Origin: JBBTCX01 sp038043045
Lineage (GTDB): Bacteria; Planctomycetota; Phycisphaerae; UBA1845
DNA: 20,341 bases
Reading direction: 5' to 3'
NCBI GenBank assembly: GCA_038043045.1
Contig: JBBTCX010000050.1
Location: 1 to 20,341, forward strand
The position numbers were made by a program, and so were the translations under genes. The notes beneath the pieces are model-generated. The model did not search any database and was not told where the DNA came from. It saw nothing but the letters and a program-made list of their open reading frames with translations. Positions 7,738 to 15,908 of this stretch are shown here, piece after piece; the stretch's first letter is position 1, and each line of letters begins with the position of its first letter.

Positions 7738-9642
7738 CTAGTTGGCGTTCGAGAAGTTCGAGAACACCAAGTTTCCGATCGTGACGCCCTGCAGCACCGC
7801 AACCAGCGTCAACTGATCCGCCAAGATGAAGGCATCCGCATTCGCATCGCCGTAGTACACCCCGATGTTTCCGGAGGCGTCGGCCACCAAGAACAGGTGC
7901 TCGTTACCTGCCGCCTGAGCCCTGATCGGTCCGCCAATAGCCGCTAGGAGGTTCGTCCCATTCAGTGAGTTGGCACCGGAAAAATTGGCCACGGTGCCTG
8001 ATGTCACCCGCACGATTTCCGTCGCCGCCGCTACCGTCAGGTTGCCGTCGGCCGAATGGGCTTGGATCGAAGCCAGCGTAGTGAAGTTGTCGGTACCGTC
8101 TAGTATGTTGAGTCCGTCGCCGTCAATATTCAACACATCGCCGCCAGTTCCAGCAGTGAAGCCCGCGACTATCTTGCGGTCGACGCCGTTGGCTCTCGCC
8201 AGCAAGATACGGATCGTGTCCCTACCGGCTCCGAGGGTGAACGTGTCTATCCCGGCGTTACCTTCGTACACGTTCGTGCCTGCTCCGGCGCTGAGCGTAT
8301 CGCCTGCGGCGGAACCGAACAGTGTGTCGTTACCGGTGCCGCTACTGATGGTGATCGCATTAGCCGACACCGCCGTCATCACCAAGTTGCCGCCGAACGC
8401 AATCGACGCATTGAGCGCGCCAGCCGTTACCACGCGGGTAATGGTCAGGTTGGCCGCGCCGGTCAGGTTGATGATGGCCGTGCCGAAGGTGGGTGTCAAT
8501 GTAAGGGCGCCACCTATGACGTTGGCACCGGCATCGGCAGGATTGCCGTCACCACGGTTGTTGGATTCCAGATTAAGCGATTCCACGCCGGTGAAAACAT
8601 AGGCGGAGTTTGTGTCGTGGTCGTTGAGAGTCATGGTCATTGTATCGGCCGTGCCTTGGCCGGTTAGGTCTACCGTTCCGTTGGCCGTGCTGTCTGTCGG
8701 GGCGTTGTTGGTTCCCATGTTGACCGTCGCCCCCGCCGGGACGGTCAGAGTTGCCGCCCCGAGGAAACCCCTACGGAGGTTGACCGTACCGACCGAACCA
8801 AATCGCGATACAGTTACAGGATTCACCAGGCCGTCAATGATGGTCAATCTCTGAATATTGGTGACGTTGCCCTGGTTGGACGCTGCCGCCGCCGTTGCGG
8901 AGGTCAGGCCCAACGTATTGGCCGTTCCGGGGCCGCCATTGACCGTGTCATTGGTCGTGTAGTTGGCCCCAAGAATGAACGTGTCATTCCCGACGCCGCC
9001 GGCCACCGTAACGTTGCTGATGTTCCCGGAAACATCGACGACCACTCCGCCGCTGCTGCCGGATGCATTAACCGTGGCCACCGAGTTGGGTAAGGCGTTG
9101 ATGATCGTGAGCGCCTGGGTGCCGTTCACGTTAATAGTCGCCATGGTCGTGCCGACGGTCTGGGCGATAATGGTCAGTGTATTGGCCGCATTACCGTCGG
9201 ACACGATGTTGAGAATCTCCACACCGTTGGTGGTGGCCGATGTGATGTTGAACGTTCCGGCGGAGACTGCCGAGAGTCTCAGGCTCATGTCATCTATCAT
9301 TGCACTCGTCGCCCCCGGGGCGTAACCCAAGGTTAGACCCGACGTGGAGTTGCTGATGCCGGCGTCCACGACGTTGGCCAGTCCGTTGAACGTCAAGGCA
9401 TTGGGGTTAGTGCTGGCGATGACATTGATCGTCAGCAGGCCGGTGGTCCGGACGCCGGCAAACGTCGTCGCGCCTGTACCGAAGTCCACAATATTAATCG
9501 TCTCAATGCCGATCATCGTGGGGGTGACAGTGGTAGGCACCGTGTAATTGAACGTGGCCATCATGCTATCTGCCAACGGGTCGGCGGGACCGCCGCCACC
9601 GTTAAGCGTATCGCCGGACTGCAGCGTAGGCACGGTCGTGCC
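7738..9642 (-). repeat. RTX-like/beta-repeat C-terminal region
   Basis: This encodes residues 711-1344 of the mosaic protein. It has degenerate beta-strand repeats (for example IGIETINIVD, VEILNIVSDG, VESLNLES) and glycine/aspartate turns of the RTX type (SGDTLNGGGG, GVGNDTF, GTGNDTLFGS, AGRDTIRI). Such turns bind calcium in RTX proteins. Repeats are recognisable in protein but not as exact DNA copies. Confidence 0.7.
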
Positions 9643-11772
9643 CGTCGGGGGATTGAACATCAACGGCGCCTCAAAGCAATCGTCGTCCGCATCGCCGACG
9701 AAATTATCCATGCCCAGCGTCAACATGAAGCACCCCTCGCACTCGCCGAGTTGGGCAAAACATGACCGGCCCCCTGTACAATTGTTCGTGTTTTGGCATT
9801 CCTCGAGGATCGGATCGCACGCGTCATCGGTGCAAGCTACGTCATCGTCGCAATTGACGGGCGAGTTCTGGCATCCGTTGTTGACACACGCATCATTGGT
9901 GCACGCATTACTGTCGTCGCAGTCAGCATCGATGGCACATGGTGCGGCGACACACACATTTCCTGCTTCATCACAAATCTGAATGCCCGTGCATGGATTT
10001 CCGCTCGACGCGCACACGCCCGTCAAAGGACCGCACGACTCATTGCCATTGCAGAACAGGCCGTCATCCGGGCAGTTCACCGGAGTCGATATGCACCCGC
10101 CATTCACGCACGTGTCGTTCGTACACGCGTTTCCGTCGTTGCACGTCACGCCCGTACACGCATCACCGCCGTTTCCGCCGCCGCCGCCACCGCACGCGCC
10201 TGGAACATGAACGCACAGATTGTCAACGCAAGTATCCGTGGTGCACGCATCAGCGTCGTCACACGGGTTCGGAGTGTGAGTGCAGACGTGCTCGATACAA
10301 GCGTCCATCGTACACTCGCTATCATCGTTACATTGTCCGTCCTCAAAGCACTGGACGCAACTCTTCGTCTCTTCGTCGCACAACAAGTCCAAGGCTACAC
10401 AAGGGTCGCCAGGCGACTCGCACTCGCCGTTCATACAGGCCTCCGTGCCGGTGCAGAACAGACCATCGTTATCGCACGTTTCCGGCGTGCAAGGTTCCGG
10501 CGGCGTCATGCATAGATCGGACTCCTCATCGCACTGATCGGGAGCGCACGGAGCTTCACCCAGAATACATTCATCGTTCAGACGAGTTTCGGCCCCGTTG
10601 CAGAATAGACCGTCGTCACAAGGAAAGGGGAACAGCGCGCACTCTGCGGGGAAGGATGGGAACGGATCATCGCCGTCGGTAAGAAGGCAATCATCGTCGG
10701 AATTGGGGTCAAGCGGGTTCGTGCCGATCAAGACTTCCTCGCCGTCTACCAGCCCGTCGTCATCTGAATCGGTATCATCCAATTTCGTTCCGAGTTCCAT
10801 TTCGCGGGCGTCCGGTAGTCCGTCCCCATCCTGATCCGGCGTATTGGCGAACAGCGCCGACGTGCGGTCCCGCAGAACTTCGTCACCATCCGAAACTCCA
10901 TCATCGTCGGTATCGGCGTCCAAGGGATCGGTGCCGACGACGAAGACCTCCACCGTATCCGGCAAACCGTCGCCGTCGGAATCAGGGTCGATGTCCGAGT
11001 TCAAGTAATTCGCCGGAGCGCAGACATCAGTGGAGCGGGCGACGGGAACGGGGGGCACCGAGCCGTCCTCACTTCCATACAAGCGTAGGATTGCCGTTAC
11101 GTCGGGAGTTGGCAACGCGCGGAATCCTGCGACTGGATACTCCGGATACATGACGGCGTCCGGGTCAGCACTGTGCGGTAGACCGAGTGCATGACCAAGT
11201 TCATGCAGAACGACCGTGAACAGATCAACCGCGCCATCATCAGGCACAAGGGCCCACAGTTCGTTTGAACAAATATGGACATCGCCCGCCTTGGCGGAGT
11301 ATTGAGGGTCGCGAAAGCCCGGAAAGCTGGGGAAAAACGCATGACCGAGAACGTTTTGATCGACCGAAGCGGTTTGGATAAAGGGGAACGGATCTTTGTG
11401 GTCGCCGGTGACAAATCGGATGGTGATGTCCGTGTTCTCGGTCTCACTCAACTCCTCAAACGTCAGCGCCGATGCATCGCCCCACGCATCAATCGCGTCT
11501 TTCACGGCCCGAAGCTGAGCCTCTTCATCCAACCGGTCGAGACGTCCGATGAGTCGCCACGTCAAAGCAGTCTTATTCCATCGGCTCGTCGGAAGCACGC
11601 AAGTCAAACTGACCTCTTCATGCGCGAATTCATCGTAACAGCCGATAACAGCGTTTTGGCCGCATTCGCTCCCCTGCGGTGTGGGATCATGTGGCTCGCC
11701 TGTGCACGCCCCCATGAACGCTAGAATCGTCGTAGCCAACCCAATGAGCAGATAAAAGCGTGTTGCGGTCAT
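7738..11772 (-). CDS. Surface mosaic: matrixin metalloprotease, TSP3-like, Cys-rich and RTX/beta-repeat domains
   Basis: A 1344-aa exported protein. The N-terminus is a signal with a plausible lipobox (MGAC, Cys23). Residues 62-235 are a matrixin-type (M10) zinc protease with HELGHALGLPH (His190, Glu191, His194, His200) and a Met-turn at Met208; no cysteine-switch prodomain is present. Residues 261-365 hold thrombospondin-type-3-like Asp repeats. Residues 385-682 are Cys-rich repeats with a Gly-rich linker near 527-537. Residues 711-1344 are Thr/Asn/Gly-rich beta repeats with RTX-like GGxGNDTF segments (about 924 and 1145-1187) and an end resembling type-I-secreted S-layer-like proteins. The ATG at 11772 has GGAG 10 nt upstream. 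It is set 165 bp after the large decahaem gene and 28 bp before the FeS gene. Likely role: cell-surface protease, adhesin or scaffold. Its link to electron transfer is inferred only from position. Confidence 0.85.
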   Translation of the reverse strand: MTATRFYLLIGLATTILAFMGACTGEPHDPTPQGSECGQNAVIGCYDEFAHEEVSLTCVLPTSRWNKTALTWRLIGRLDRLDEEAQLRAVKDAIDAWGDASALTFEELSETENTDITIRFVTGDHKDPFPFIQTASVDQNVLGHAFFPSFPGFRDPQYSAKAGDVHICSNELWALVPDDGAVDLFTVVLHELGHALGLPHSADPDAVMYPEYPVAGFRALPTPDVTAILRLYGSEDGSVPPVPVARSTDVCAPANYLNSDIDPDSDGDGLPDTVEVFVVGTDPLDADTDDDGVSDGDEVLRDRTSALFANTPDQDGDGLPDAREMELGTKLDDTDSDDDGLVDGEEVLIGTNPLDPNSDDDCLLTDGDDPFPSFPAECALFPFPCDDGLFCNGAETRLNDECILGEAPCAPDQCDEESDLCMTPPEPCTPETCDNDGLFCTGTEACMNGECESPGDPCVALDLLCDEETKSCVQCFEDGQCNDDSECTMDACIEHVCTHTPNPCDDADACTTDTCVDNLCVHVPGACGGGGGGNGGDACTGVTCNDGNACTNDTCVNGGCISTPVNCPDDGLFCNGNESCGPLTGVCASSGNPCTGIQICDEAGNVCVAAPCAIDADCDDSNACTNDACVNNGCQNSPVNCDDDVACTDDACDPILEECQNTNNCTGGRSCFAQLGECEGCFMLTLGMDNFVGDADDDCFEAPLMFNPPTGTTVPTLQSGDTLNGGGGPADPLADSMMATFNYTVPTTVTPTMIGIETINIVDFGTGATTFAGVRTTGLLTINVIASTNPNALTFNGLANVVDAGISNSTSGLTLGYAPGATSAMIDDMSLRLSAVSAGTFNITSATTNGVEILNIVSDGNAANTLTIIAQTVGTTMATINVNGTQALTIINALPNSVATVNASGSSGGVVVDVSGNISNVTVAGGVGNDTFILGANYTTNDTVNGGPGTANTLGLTSATAAAASNQGNVTNIQRLTIIDGLVNPVTVSRFGSVGTVNLRRGFLGAATLTVPAGATVNMGTNNAPTDSTANGTVDLTGQGTADTMTMTLNDHDTNSAYVFTGVESLNLESNNRGDGNPADAGANVIGGALTLTPTFGTAIINLTGAANLTITRVVTAGALNASIAFGGNLVMTAVSANAITISSGTGNDTLFGSAAGDTLSAGAGTNVYEGNAGIDTFTLGAGRDTIRILLARANGVDRKIVAGFTAGTGGDVLNIDGDGLNILDGTDNFTTLASIQAHSADGNLTVAAATEIVRVTSGTVANFSGANSLNGTNLLAAIGGPIRAQAAGNEHLFLVADASGNIGVYYGDANADAFILADQLTLVAVLQGVTIGNLVFSNFSNAN
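9727..10620 (-). repeat. Cys-rich repeat array (two alternating motif types)
   Basis: This encodes residues 385-682. One unit type reads CDDGLFCNG-like (starts near 385, 433 and 567). The other reads C-N/D-D-x3-C-T-x-D-x-C-x4/5-C (starts near 481, 504, 544, 618 and 641). Each unit has an even number of Cys suited to disulfides, as in extracellular Cys-rich repeats of large bacterial surface proteins. Confidence 0.75.
10678..10992 (-). repeat. Thrombospondin type 3-like calcium-binding repeats
   Basis: This encodes residues 261-365, with recurring DxDxDGLPD, DTDDDGVSDGDE and DSDDDGLVDGEE units joined by GTDPL/GTNPL turns. That is the usual bacterial TSP3-like calcium-binding linker between surface domains. 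Confidence 0.8.
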
Positions 11773-11871
11773 GTATCAACCACTCCGAATTTCGGTCGAA
11801 CGGCCCGGACCATGAGAATCGAACGTGTGAATTTTATCCCTGCGTTCGTTCTCCGACAACTTGGGGCGAAT

Positions 11872-11900
11872 ATTGTACAAGCCCTTCCAAAAGTCCGCAA
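11872..11900 (-). promoter_or_regulatory. Candidate internal sigma70-like promoter before the mosaic protein gene
   Basis: On the minus strand TTGCGG (11900-11895), a 17-bp spacer, then TACAAT (11877-11872), matching the -10 consensus at 5 of 6 bases and the -35 at 3 of 6. It would give a leader of about 90 nt before the ATG at 11772. It lies in the 165-bp gap, the only sizeable gap inside the operon, so the downstream genes may be partly expressed on their own. Confidence 0.35.
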
Positions 11901-11924
11901 ATAGGAGCGGGAAACACCCATTTC

Positions 11925-11938
11925 AATTCGAACGAATT
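11925..11938. repeat. Short inverted repeat at the end of the large decahaem gene
   Basis: AATTCG at 11925-11930, two bases, then CGAATT at 11933-11938, a perfect 6-bp dyad ending at the last base of the TAA stop of the decahaem gene. It lies about 25 bp upstream of the candidate internal -35 element and could be an operator. It is short enough to be chance. Confidence 0.25.
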
Positions 11939-14900
11939 TACGGACTCCTACGTTGAGACTCATTTTTCGGGACATCGTTGCTTACCCGATACAATGCACC
12001 GTCTCGCAAATAGAGTCGTCTTTGCTCTTCCAACGTGAATGGGCGGGCTCCAAGCCGTCCGAAGACCGCGAGCTGATGTCCCGTCTCGTCAACTGCCCTA
12101 TCGCGGTCGAGTCCTTTCGACAACGCCAGGGCCGGCCCTTTTGTCGCAAAGGTGGCGATCCATTGCGGCGTCGGTCGCGGACTGAAGCCGCCGTACCCGG
12201 GGGTGTCGCGCGGCGAGGTCAGTTGGATGACGTTCAATCCGTTTTTACCGTCGGCCACATACGCAAAGACGCTTGCATTGGCCATGCCGATCTTGACATC
12301 CCGTGCGTCATCGATCTTCCCATCGGCGGTAAACGTCATGGCGAGTTTCGGATGCTCGGGGCTCTCGATATCGACGATCAGCAAGCCTTCCCTACCGCCG
12401 GCAACGTAGGCATAAGTGCGCGCCACGTACAGGCGATGAGCATCGGCCATCGGTACAAGCGAGGATTCAACGATATAGGCGTGCTCCGGGTCGGTTATGT
12501 CCACGACCTTCAAGCCATCTCGATCCGTGACGAATGCGTAACGGAATTGCACGGCGACGGCACGAGGGTTGTCGATTTGAGGAGATTCGATCTGCGCCGC
12601 CACTCGCGGTTCCAGCGGATTGGAGAGGTCGACGATCACCAGTCCGCGATCACAACAGATGTATGCCCAATGACCGGCCAGCGTCATGTAGACAGCGCCG
12701 TTCAGAATTCCATCGGGGTTGAATGCAAGAGCTCGCCTCAAAAAATTGTTCGTCGGATTCCCATCGAGCAATGTTCCTACCCCGTTTCGTTTGTCGCCAA
12801 TAACCACGAGCCCTTCGTAAAGATCAGTCACGTACAGGTATGCATACAGCGGATGGATTGCTTGCTCCTGATTGATGTGCCAAGGCGCCGCAGGTTCGAG
12901 CATCGTTCCGAGCGGCTTTTCCATGTCGAACGTAAACCGGGTTCGCGTCGGGTCGACCGCCAGCGTCGTCGGTGATGCCACGCATGTCGCATATTTTGTC
13001 TTAACGTGCAAACTCTGTCCGAGCGGGGAAACCGGCGCCGTCACCATCCGCTCGCTAAATCCTTTGTTGTCGATATTGGCAATGTCGTACGCGTAGAAAC
13101 CAGCCTTCCCTCGCGCCGTATATAAGTATTCACCACGAACTTGCAGGTCGAGAATTTCACCACCCACCGGGAATAATCCATCGCTCATCTTGTGCTCGTA
13201 TGCGAGTTCGAGTTTCCGGTCGCGGGCAAGATGTCGTTTGTGCTGCTCGGGATACGCGAGACTATGCAAGTATCCTCCGATCACGGCCTGCGGCTCGTCC
13301 GCCTCGGTGACCCCTACAGCCTCGAAGCCGTGATCGCCTTCGGCTACATAGATATAGCGGCCCATGAAATTCACCAGGTTCGTGCCTTGCAAAAGCAATT
13401 GCGCCATCCAGGCATTGTTGTCATTGGCCGCGGAAACATGGCAATCCGTACAACTTCGCGTTTCCGTTGTTCGCACGGCATGTGGGAAGTGCGGATTAAA
13501 CGCTTGTCCGCTGAACCCTTCGCTGGAAACCGTTTGTTGTTGAGAGTAGGCCCACTCTCGGTTGGCGTTCTGCGAGCCGACGACGACGGCGCTGGAGGAT
13601 CGAACCGGCGCTACCTTCCCTCCTTTTGCTGTGGAGTCCTTGCCGATCATGAAGACATCATCGCGCAACACCTGGAAGTTGTACGTCGTGAAGTTGCGCA
13701 ACCATTCCCCTTCATTGTGCAGCATCGGCATGCGAAAGTTTGAACGCATGGGCAGATGGCATCCAAAGCAACTCGTCATCCAGGACGTGTGACACGCGTA
13801 ACAGCTCAGATTCTCATTGCTGTGCGCGAGGCCGCTTTCAGGGCATCCCGGATTGCCCCAATCGTCACCGCCGCCAACGCCACGACGCAACGTCTTAGCA
13901 TATGCGGCCTTGGCGTTATAGCGCGGGGAGGCGGGGTCGACGATGTCGACGAGCTGCGGAATCTCCCACTCCTGATTTGGATCCATCGCAGAGCGCTGGT
14001 AGAGCCGCTTCCCGCGGCGATCAAAACGTCTTCCGAAAGGAGTCTGAAGCTTGCCAAGATCGTTGCCCCCTGCCGGTCCACTCGACGCGAGAGTGGATCG
14101 CTGCTTGATTGTTCCGTGGCAATCGATGCAGTCGATTTCAATGGCGTTGCGAACCTCGCCGTATAAACTGCCATCGCCGTGGACATCTTGCTCGAAGTGA
14201 CAGTCCACACAATGCATCCCGCGTTCGAGATGAATGTCTTTCAGATGAACCGGGTGTCCGGCCGGCGGCGCCGCGCCGGATTGACCGCTTGTGAATGCGA
14301 CGGCGCCTTGAAGCATCTGTGGCGTTGTACTCTCAACGACCGCGCCATCGCGATCAAGAAGCCGACCGACACGATCCTGTTTAAAAACGGCCCGAAAGAT
14401 CCATCCATGGCCGTGAAAATCCGCGAACTGCGTCTTGTCCAACCGGTCATTGAGTTCCGCGGTCTTTTCCAGAAAATCATCCCCCGCAGTCACGCCAGCC
14501 GCACTGACGGCATCGGGGCGCGCGTTCGACCACAGGCCCCGAAGAGTGCTACCCTCCGGATTAGCCCTCAATATGTTTGCAACGCTACGCGCCGAAAGCG
14601 GCTGTTGCTCCGCCGGATACATGAATTCGCCATGGGTCTCATTGTCCCACCAGGTGAAGCCGAAAAACGAGTTGGCGAAGGACGTTCCCGGGTGCATGTG
14701 GCAAACGACGCATTGGCTCGAAGGCACCGAACGGGTAAAGGCGTGGCGAATCGGATGCCCGGATTGTTCATGGGGAATCGTCGGATCAACCGTCGCGGAA
14801 CAACCGCGGTTGCCGGCGCCCGCGTGTGACCCAGAGTGGATGGGCGATCGGTCGTTGGCGTAGACGACATGACACGCGGAACAACCGCTCGCCCGGTAGT

Positions 14901-15894
14901 CACCGGGATGATCGTTGGTTCCAAAAGTTGACAGGATGGGATCGAGCAAGCGCGTTTTCTGTAGGTTCAAGAAGACCGGATCGGTGGCGAGCTGCGTGCC
15001 GAGTCCGCGGTCACTGAGCTTCATGTCCGGTTTCCCCGGTTCCTCAAAGGCGTTGGGCAACCCCGAATCGACCTCAATACGCGACACTTTCCCGCCTCGT
15101 TCAAACGCCCGCAGAATGTTGCCCATCTGCGTAATTTCCCACCGAGGCAATGGATCTAGATACTGCAGAACGCCGCGATCGCGCTCCTCAGTCGACGGCG
15201 CGCGATTCGTGAGAATACGTTGCGGTAATCCGTGGGGCGAATAACTCTCGCCGAAGCGGGCAATCTTGCTGGGATAGCTTCCGTTGTTGTACAGTGCGGC
15301 GGCCCATAATTGCGCGCCGTGCGTCATCATCGACGATTTCACCCTTCTGACAATGTCCGAATGGCAGGAGCCACAGGTTTGATCTACAACCCGCAAATCC
15401 CCTGGGTTCACGAACTGAATGAATGCGGGATCCTCGCGGTTAAGCGTGGAGTAACTGCGCACCGGGTTCGCCGAGGAATACTCGCCCGAAAGGGGATCGC
15501 TCCAAAGAGAAGTCAGGCGCGGTTGCACGTGCGCACCGCGCATCGCCGCCAAGTACGATTTTGTGTACGGACGAACATTCGGCGCTTCCGCCGGCCTGTG
15601 CACTTCCGGATCACCACCATGACAGTCGACACAACTGATGTAAACAAACGGCTGATCCGGGTGCATGTTTTTCGAGTCGGTTTTTGTATGACACGACAGA
15701 CAACCGGCGCTTCGAGAATCGGCGTCATCCTGCGATAAATAGTAGTGGGTCACGAGGGGTCGCCGCGCGGCCTCCAAGAAAGGGGAAGAACCGGAAAGCG
15801 GGACCAATGCCACGGGTGTCCGTGACGCCTGACATCCGAAATAAAATCCCCCTCCGACCGTCAAGAGTGCCGCGACAATTCCAATCCAGCGCAA
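11938..15894 (-). CDS. Decahaem cytochrome c lipoprotein with C-terminal LVIVD beta-propeller
   Basis: A 1318-aa protein. The N-terminus has a hydrophobic signal ending FYFGC (Cys21), a weak lipobox, so it is probably lipid-anchored and outside the inner membrane. Ten CxxCH motifs begin at Cys65, 88, 174, 338, 395, 562, 589, 698, 709 and 815. From about 846 to 1230 come seven repeats ending in motifs such as GLVIVDLSNP, GLKVVDITDP and GLLIVDIESP. These are LVIVD repeats, and seven fits a complete beta-propeller. The start is TTG, supported by AGGAGG 8 nt upstream. That SD overlaps the porin stop codon, so porin and cytochrome should be translated together. The pair suggests a porin-cytochrome electron conduit across the outer membrane, with the propeller as a possible surface-binding head. 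This is inference: porin-cytochrome systems are known, but I cannot assign this protein to a named family such as OmcB or MtrC. Confidence 0.9.
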   Translation of the reverse strand: MRWIGIVAALLTVGGGFYFGCQASRTPVALVPLSGSSPFLEAARRPLVTHYYLSQDDADSRSAGCLSCHTKTDSKNMHPDQPFVYISCVDCHGGDPEVHRPAEAPNVRPYTKSYLAAMRGAHVQPRLTSLWSDPLSGEYSSANPVRSYSTLNREDPAFIQFVNPGDLRVVDQTCGSCHSDIVRRVKSSMMTHGAQLWAAALYNNGSYPSKIARFGESYSPHGLPQRILTNRAPSTEERDRGVLQYLDPLPRWEITQMGNILRAFERGGKVSRIEVDSGLPNAFEEPGKPDMKLSDRGLGTQLATDPVFLNLQKTRLLDPILSTFGTNDHPGDYRASGCSACHVVYANDRSPIHSGSHAGAGNRGCSATVDPTIPHEQSGHPIRHAFTRSVPSSQCVVCHMHPGTSFANSFFGFTWWDNETHGEFMYPAEQQPLSARSVANILRANPEGSTLRGLWSNARPDAVSAAGVTAGDDFLEKTAELNDRLDKTQFADFHGHGWIFRAVFKQDRVGRLLDRDGAVVESTTPQMLQGAVAFTSGQSGAAPPAGHPVHLKDIHLERGMHCVDCHFEQDVHGDGSLYGEVRNAIEIDCIDCHGTIKQRSTLASSGPAGGNDLGKLQTPFGRRFDRRGKRLYQRSAMDPNQEWEIPQLVDIVDPASPRYNAKAAYAKTLRRGVGGGDDWGNPGCPESGLAHSNENLSCYACHTSWMTSCFGCHLPMRSNFRMPMLHNEGEWLRNFTTYNFQVLRDDVFMIGKDSTAKGGKVAPVRSSSAVVVGSQNANREWAYSQQQTVSSEGFSGQAFNPHFPHAVRTTETRSCTDCHVSAANDNNAWMAQLLLQGTNLVNFMGRYIYVAEGDHGFEAVGVTEADEPQAVIGGYLHSLAYPEQHKRHLARDRKLELAYEHKMSDGLFPVGGEILDLQVRGEYLYTARGKAGFYAYDIANIDNKGFSERMVTAPVSPLGQSLHVKTKYATCVASPTTLAVDPTRTRFTFDMEKPLGTMLEPAAPWHINQEQAIHPLYAYLYVTDLYEGLVVIGDKRNGVGTLLDGNPTNNFLRRALAFNPDGILNGAVYMTLAGHWAYICCDRGLVIVDLSNPLEPRVAAQIESPQIDNPRAVAVQFRYAFVTDRDGLKVVDITDPEHAYIVESSLVPMADAHRLYVARTYAYVAGGREGLLIVDIESPEHPKLAMTFTADGKIDDARDVKIGMANASVFAYVADGKNGLNVIQLTSPRDTPGYGGFSPRPTPQWIATFATKGPALALSKGLDRDRAVDETGHQLAVFGRLGARPFTLEEQRRLYLRDGALYRVSNDVPKNESQRRSP
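12205..13359 (-). repeat. Seven LVIVD-type propeller blades
   Basis: This encodes residues 846-1230 of the large decahaem cytochrome. Blades are seen near 846, 922, 1017, 1075, 1118, 1160 and 1209, each with an aromatic-rich strand (YAYV, WAYI, YAFV), a DGL or EGL turn and an IVDI-like strand. The first three are more divergent than the last four. Confidence 0.75.
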
Positions 15895-15902
15895 GAGTTG
15901 AA

Positions 15903-15908
15903 CCTCCT
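15903..15908 (-). promoter_or_regulatory. Strong Shine-Dalgarno AGGAGG deciding a TTG start
   Basis: Minus strand AGGAGG, an 8-nt spacer, then TTG at 15894. The TAG stop of the porin gene (15907-15909) is part of the TAGGAGG sequence. This couples termination of the porin to initiation of the large cytochrome and is why TTG is accepted as the start. Confidence 0.7.

Noticed and set aside
7710..7802. N-terminal extension of the CNB-ferredoxin protein
   Set aside because: It overlaps the end of the mosaic protein gene and is a low-complexity Arg/Ser/Cys stretch; the ATG at 7709 is the likely start.
7970..9982. Chain of plus-strand ORFs opposite the RTX/beta-repeat region
   Set aside because: They are low-complexity Val/Pro/Ser-rich products, as expected from reading Asn/Thr/Gly-rich repeats backwards, with no SD sites.
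9793..10682. Arg/His/Thr-rich plus-strand ORFs opposite the Cys-rich repeats
   Set aside because: Shadow frames of a repetitive Cys/Asp-rich coding region; the composition follows directly from the antisense strand.
11953..12975. Plus-strand ORF of 340 codons opposite the LVIVD region
   Set aside because: The minus strand clearly encodes repeated propeller blades here; the plus-strand product has no recognisable features.
13759..14200. Nitrite reductase (NrfA) or hydroxylamine oxidoreductase identity for the large cytochrome
   Set aside because: No CxxCK motif and no octahaem HAO pattern; ten CxxCH motifs with long spacers and a propeller do not match those enzymes.
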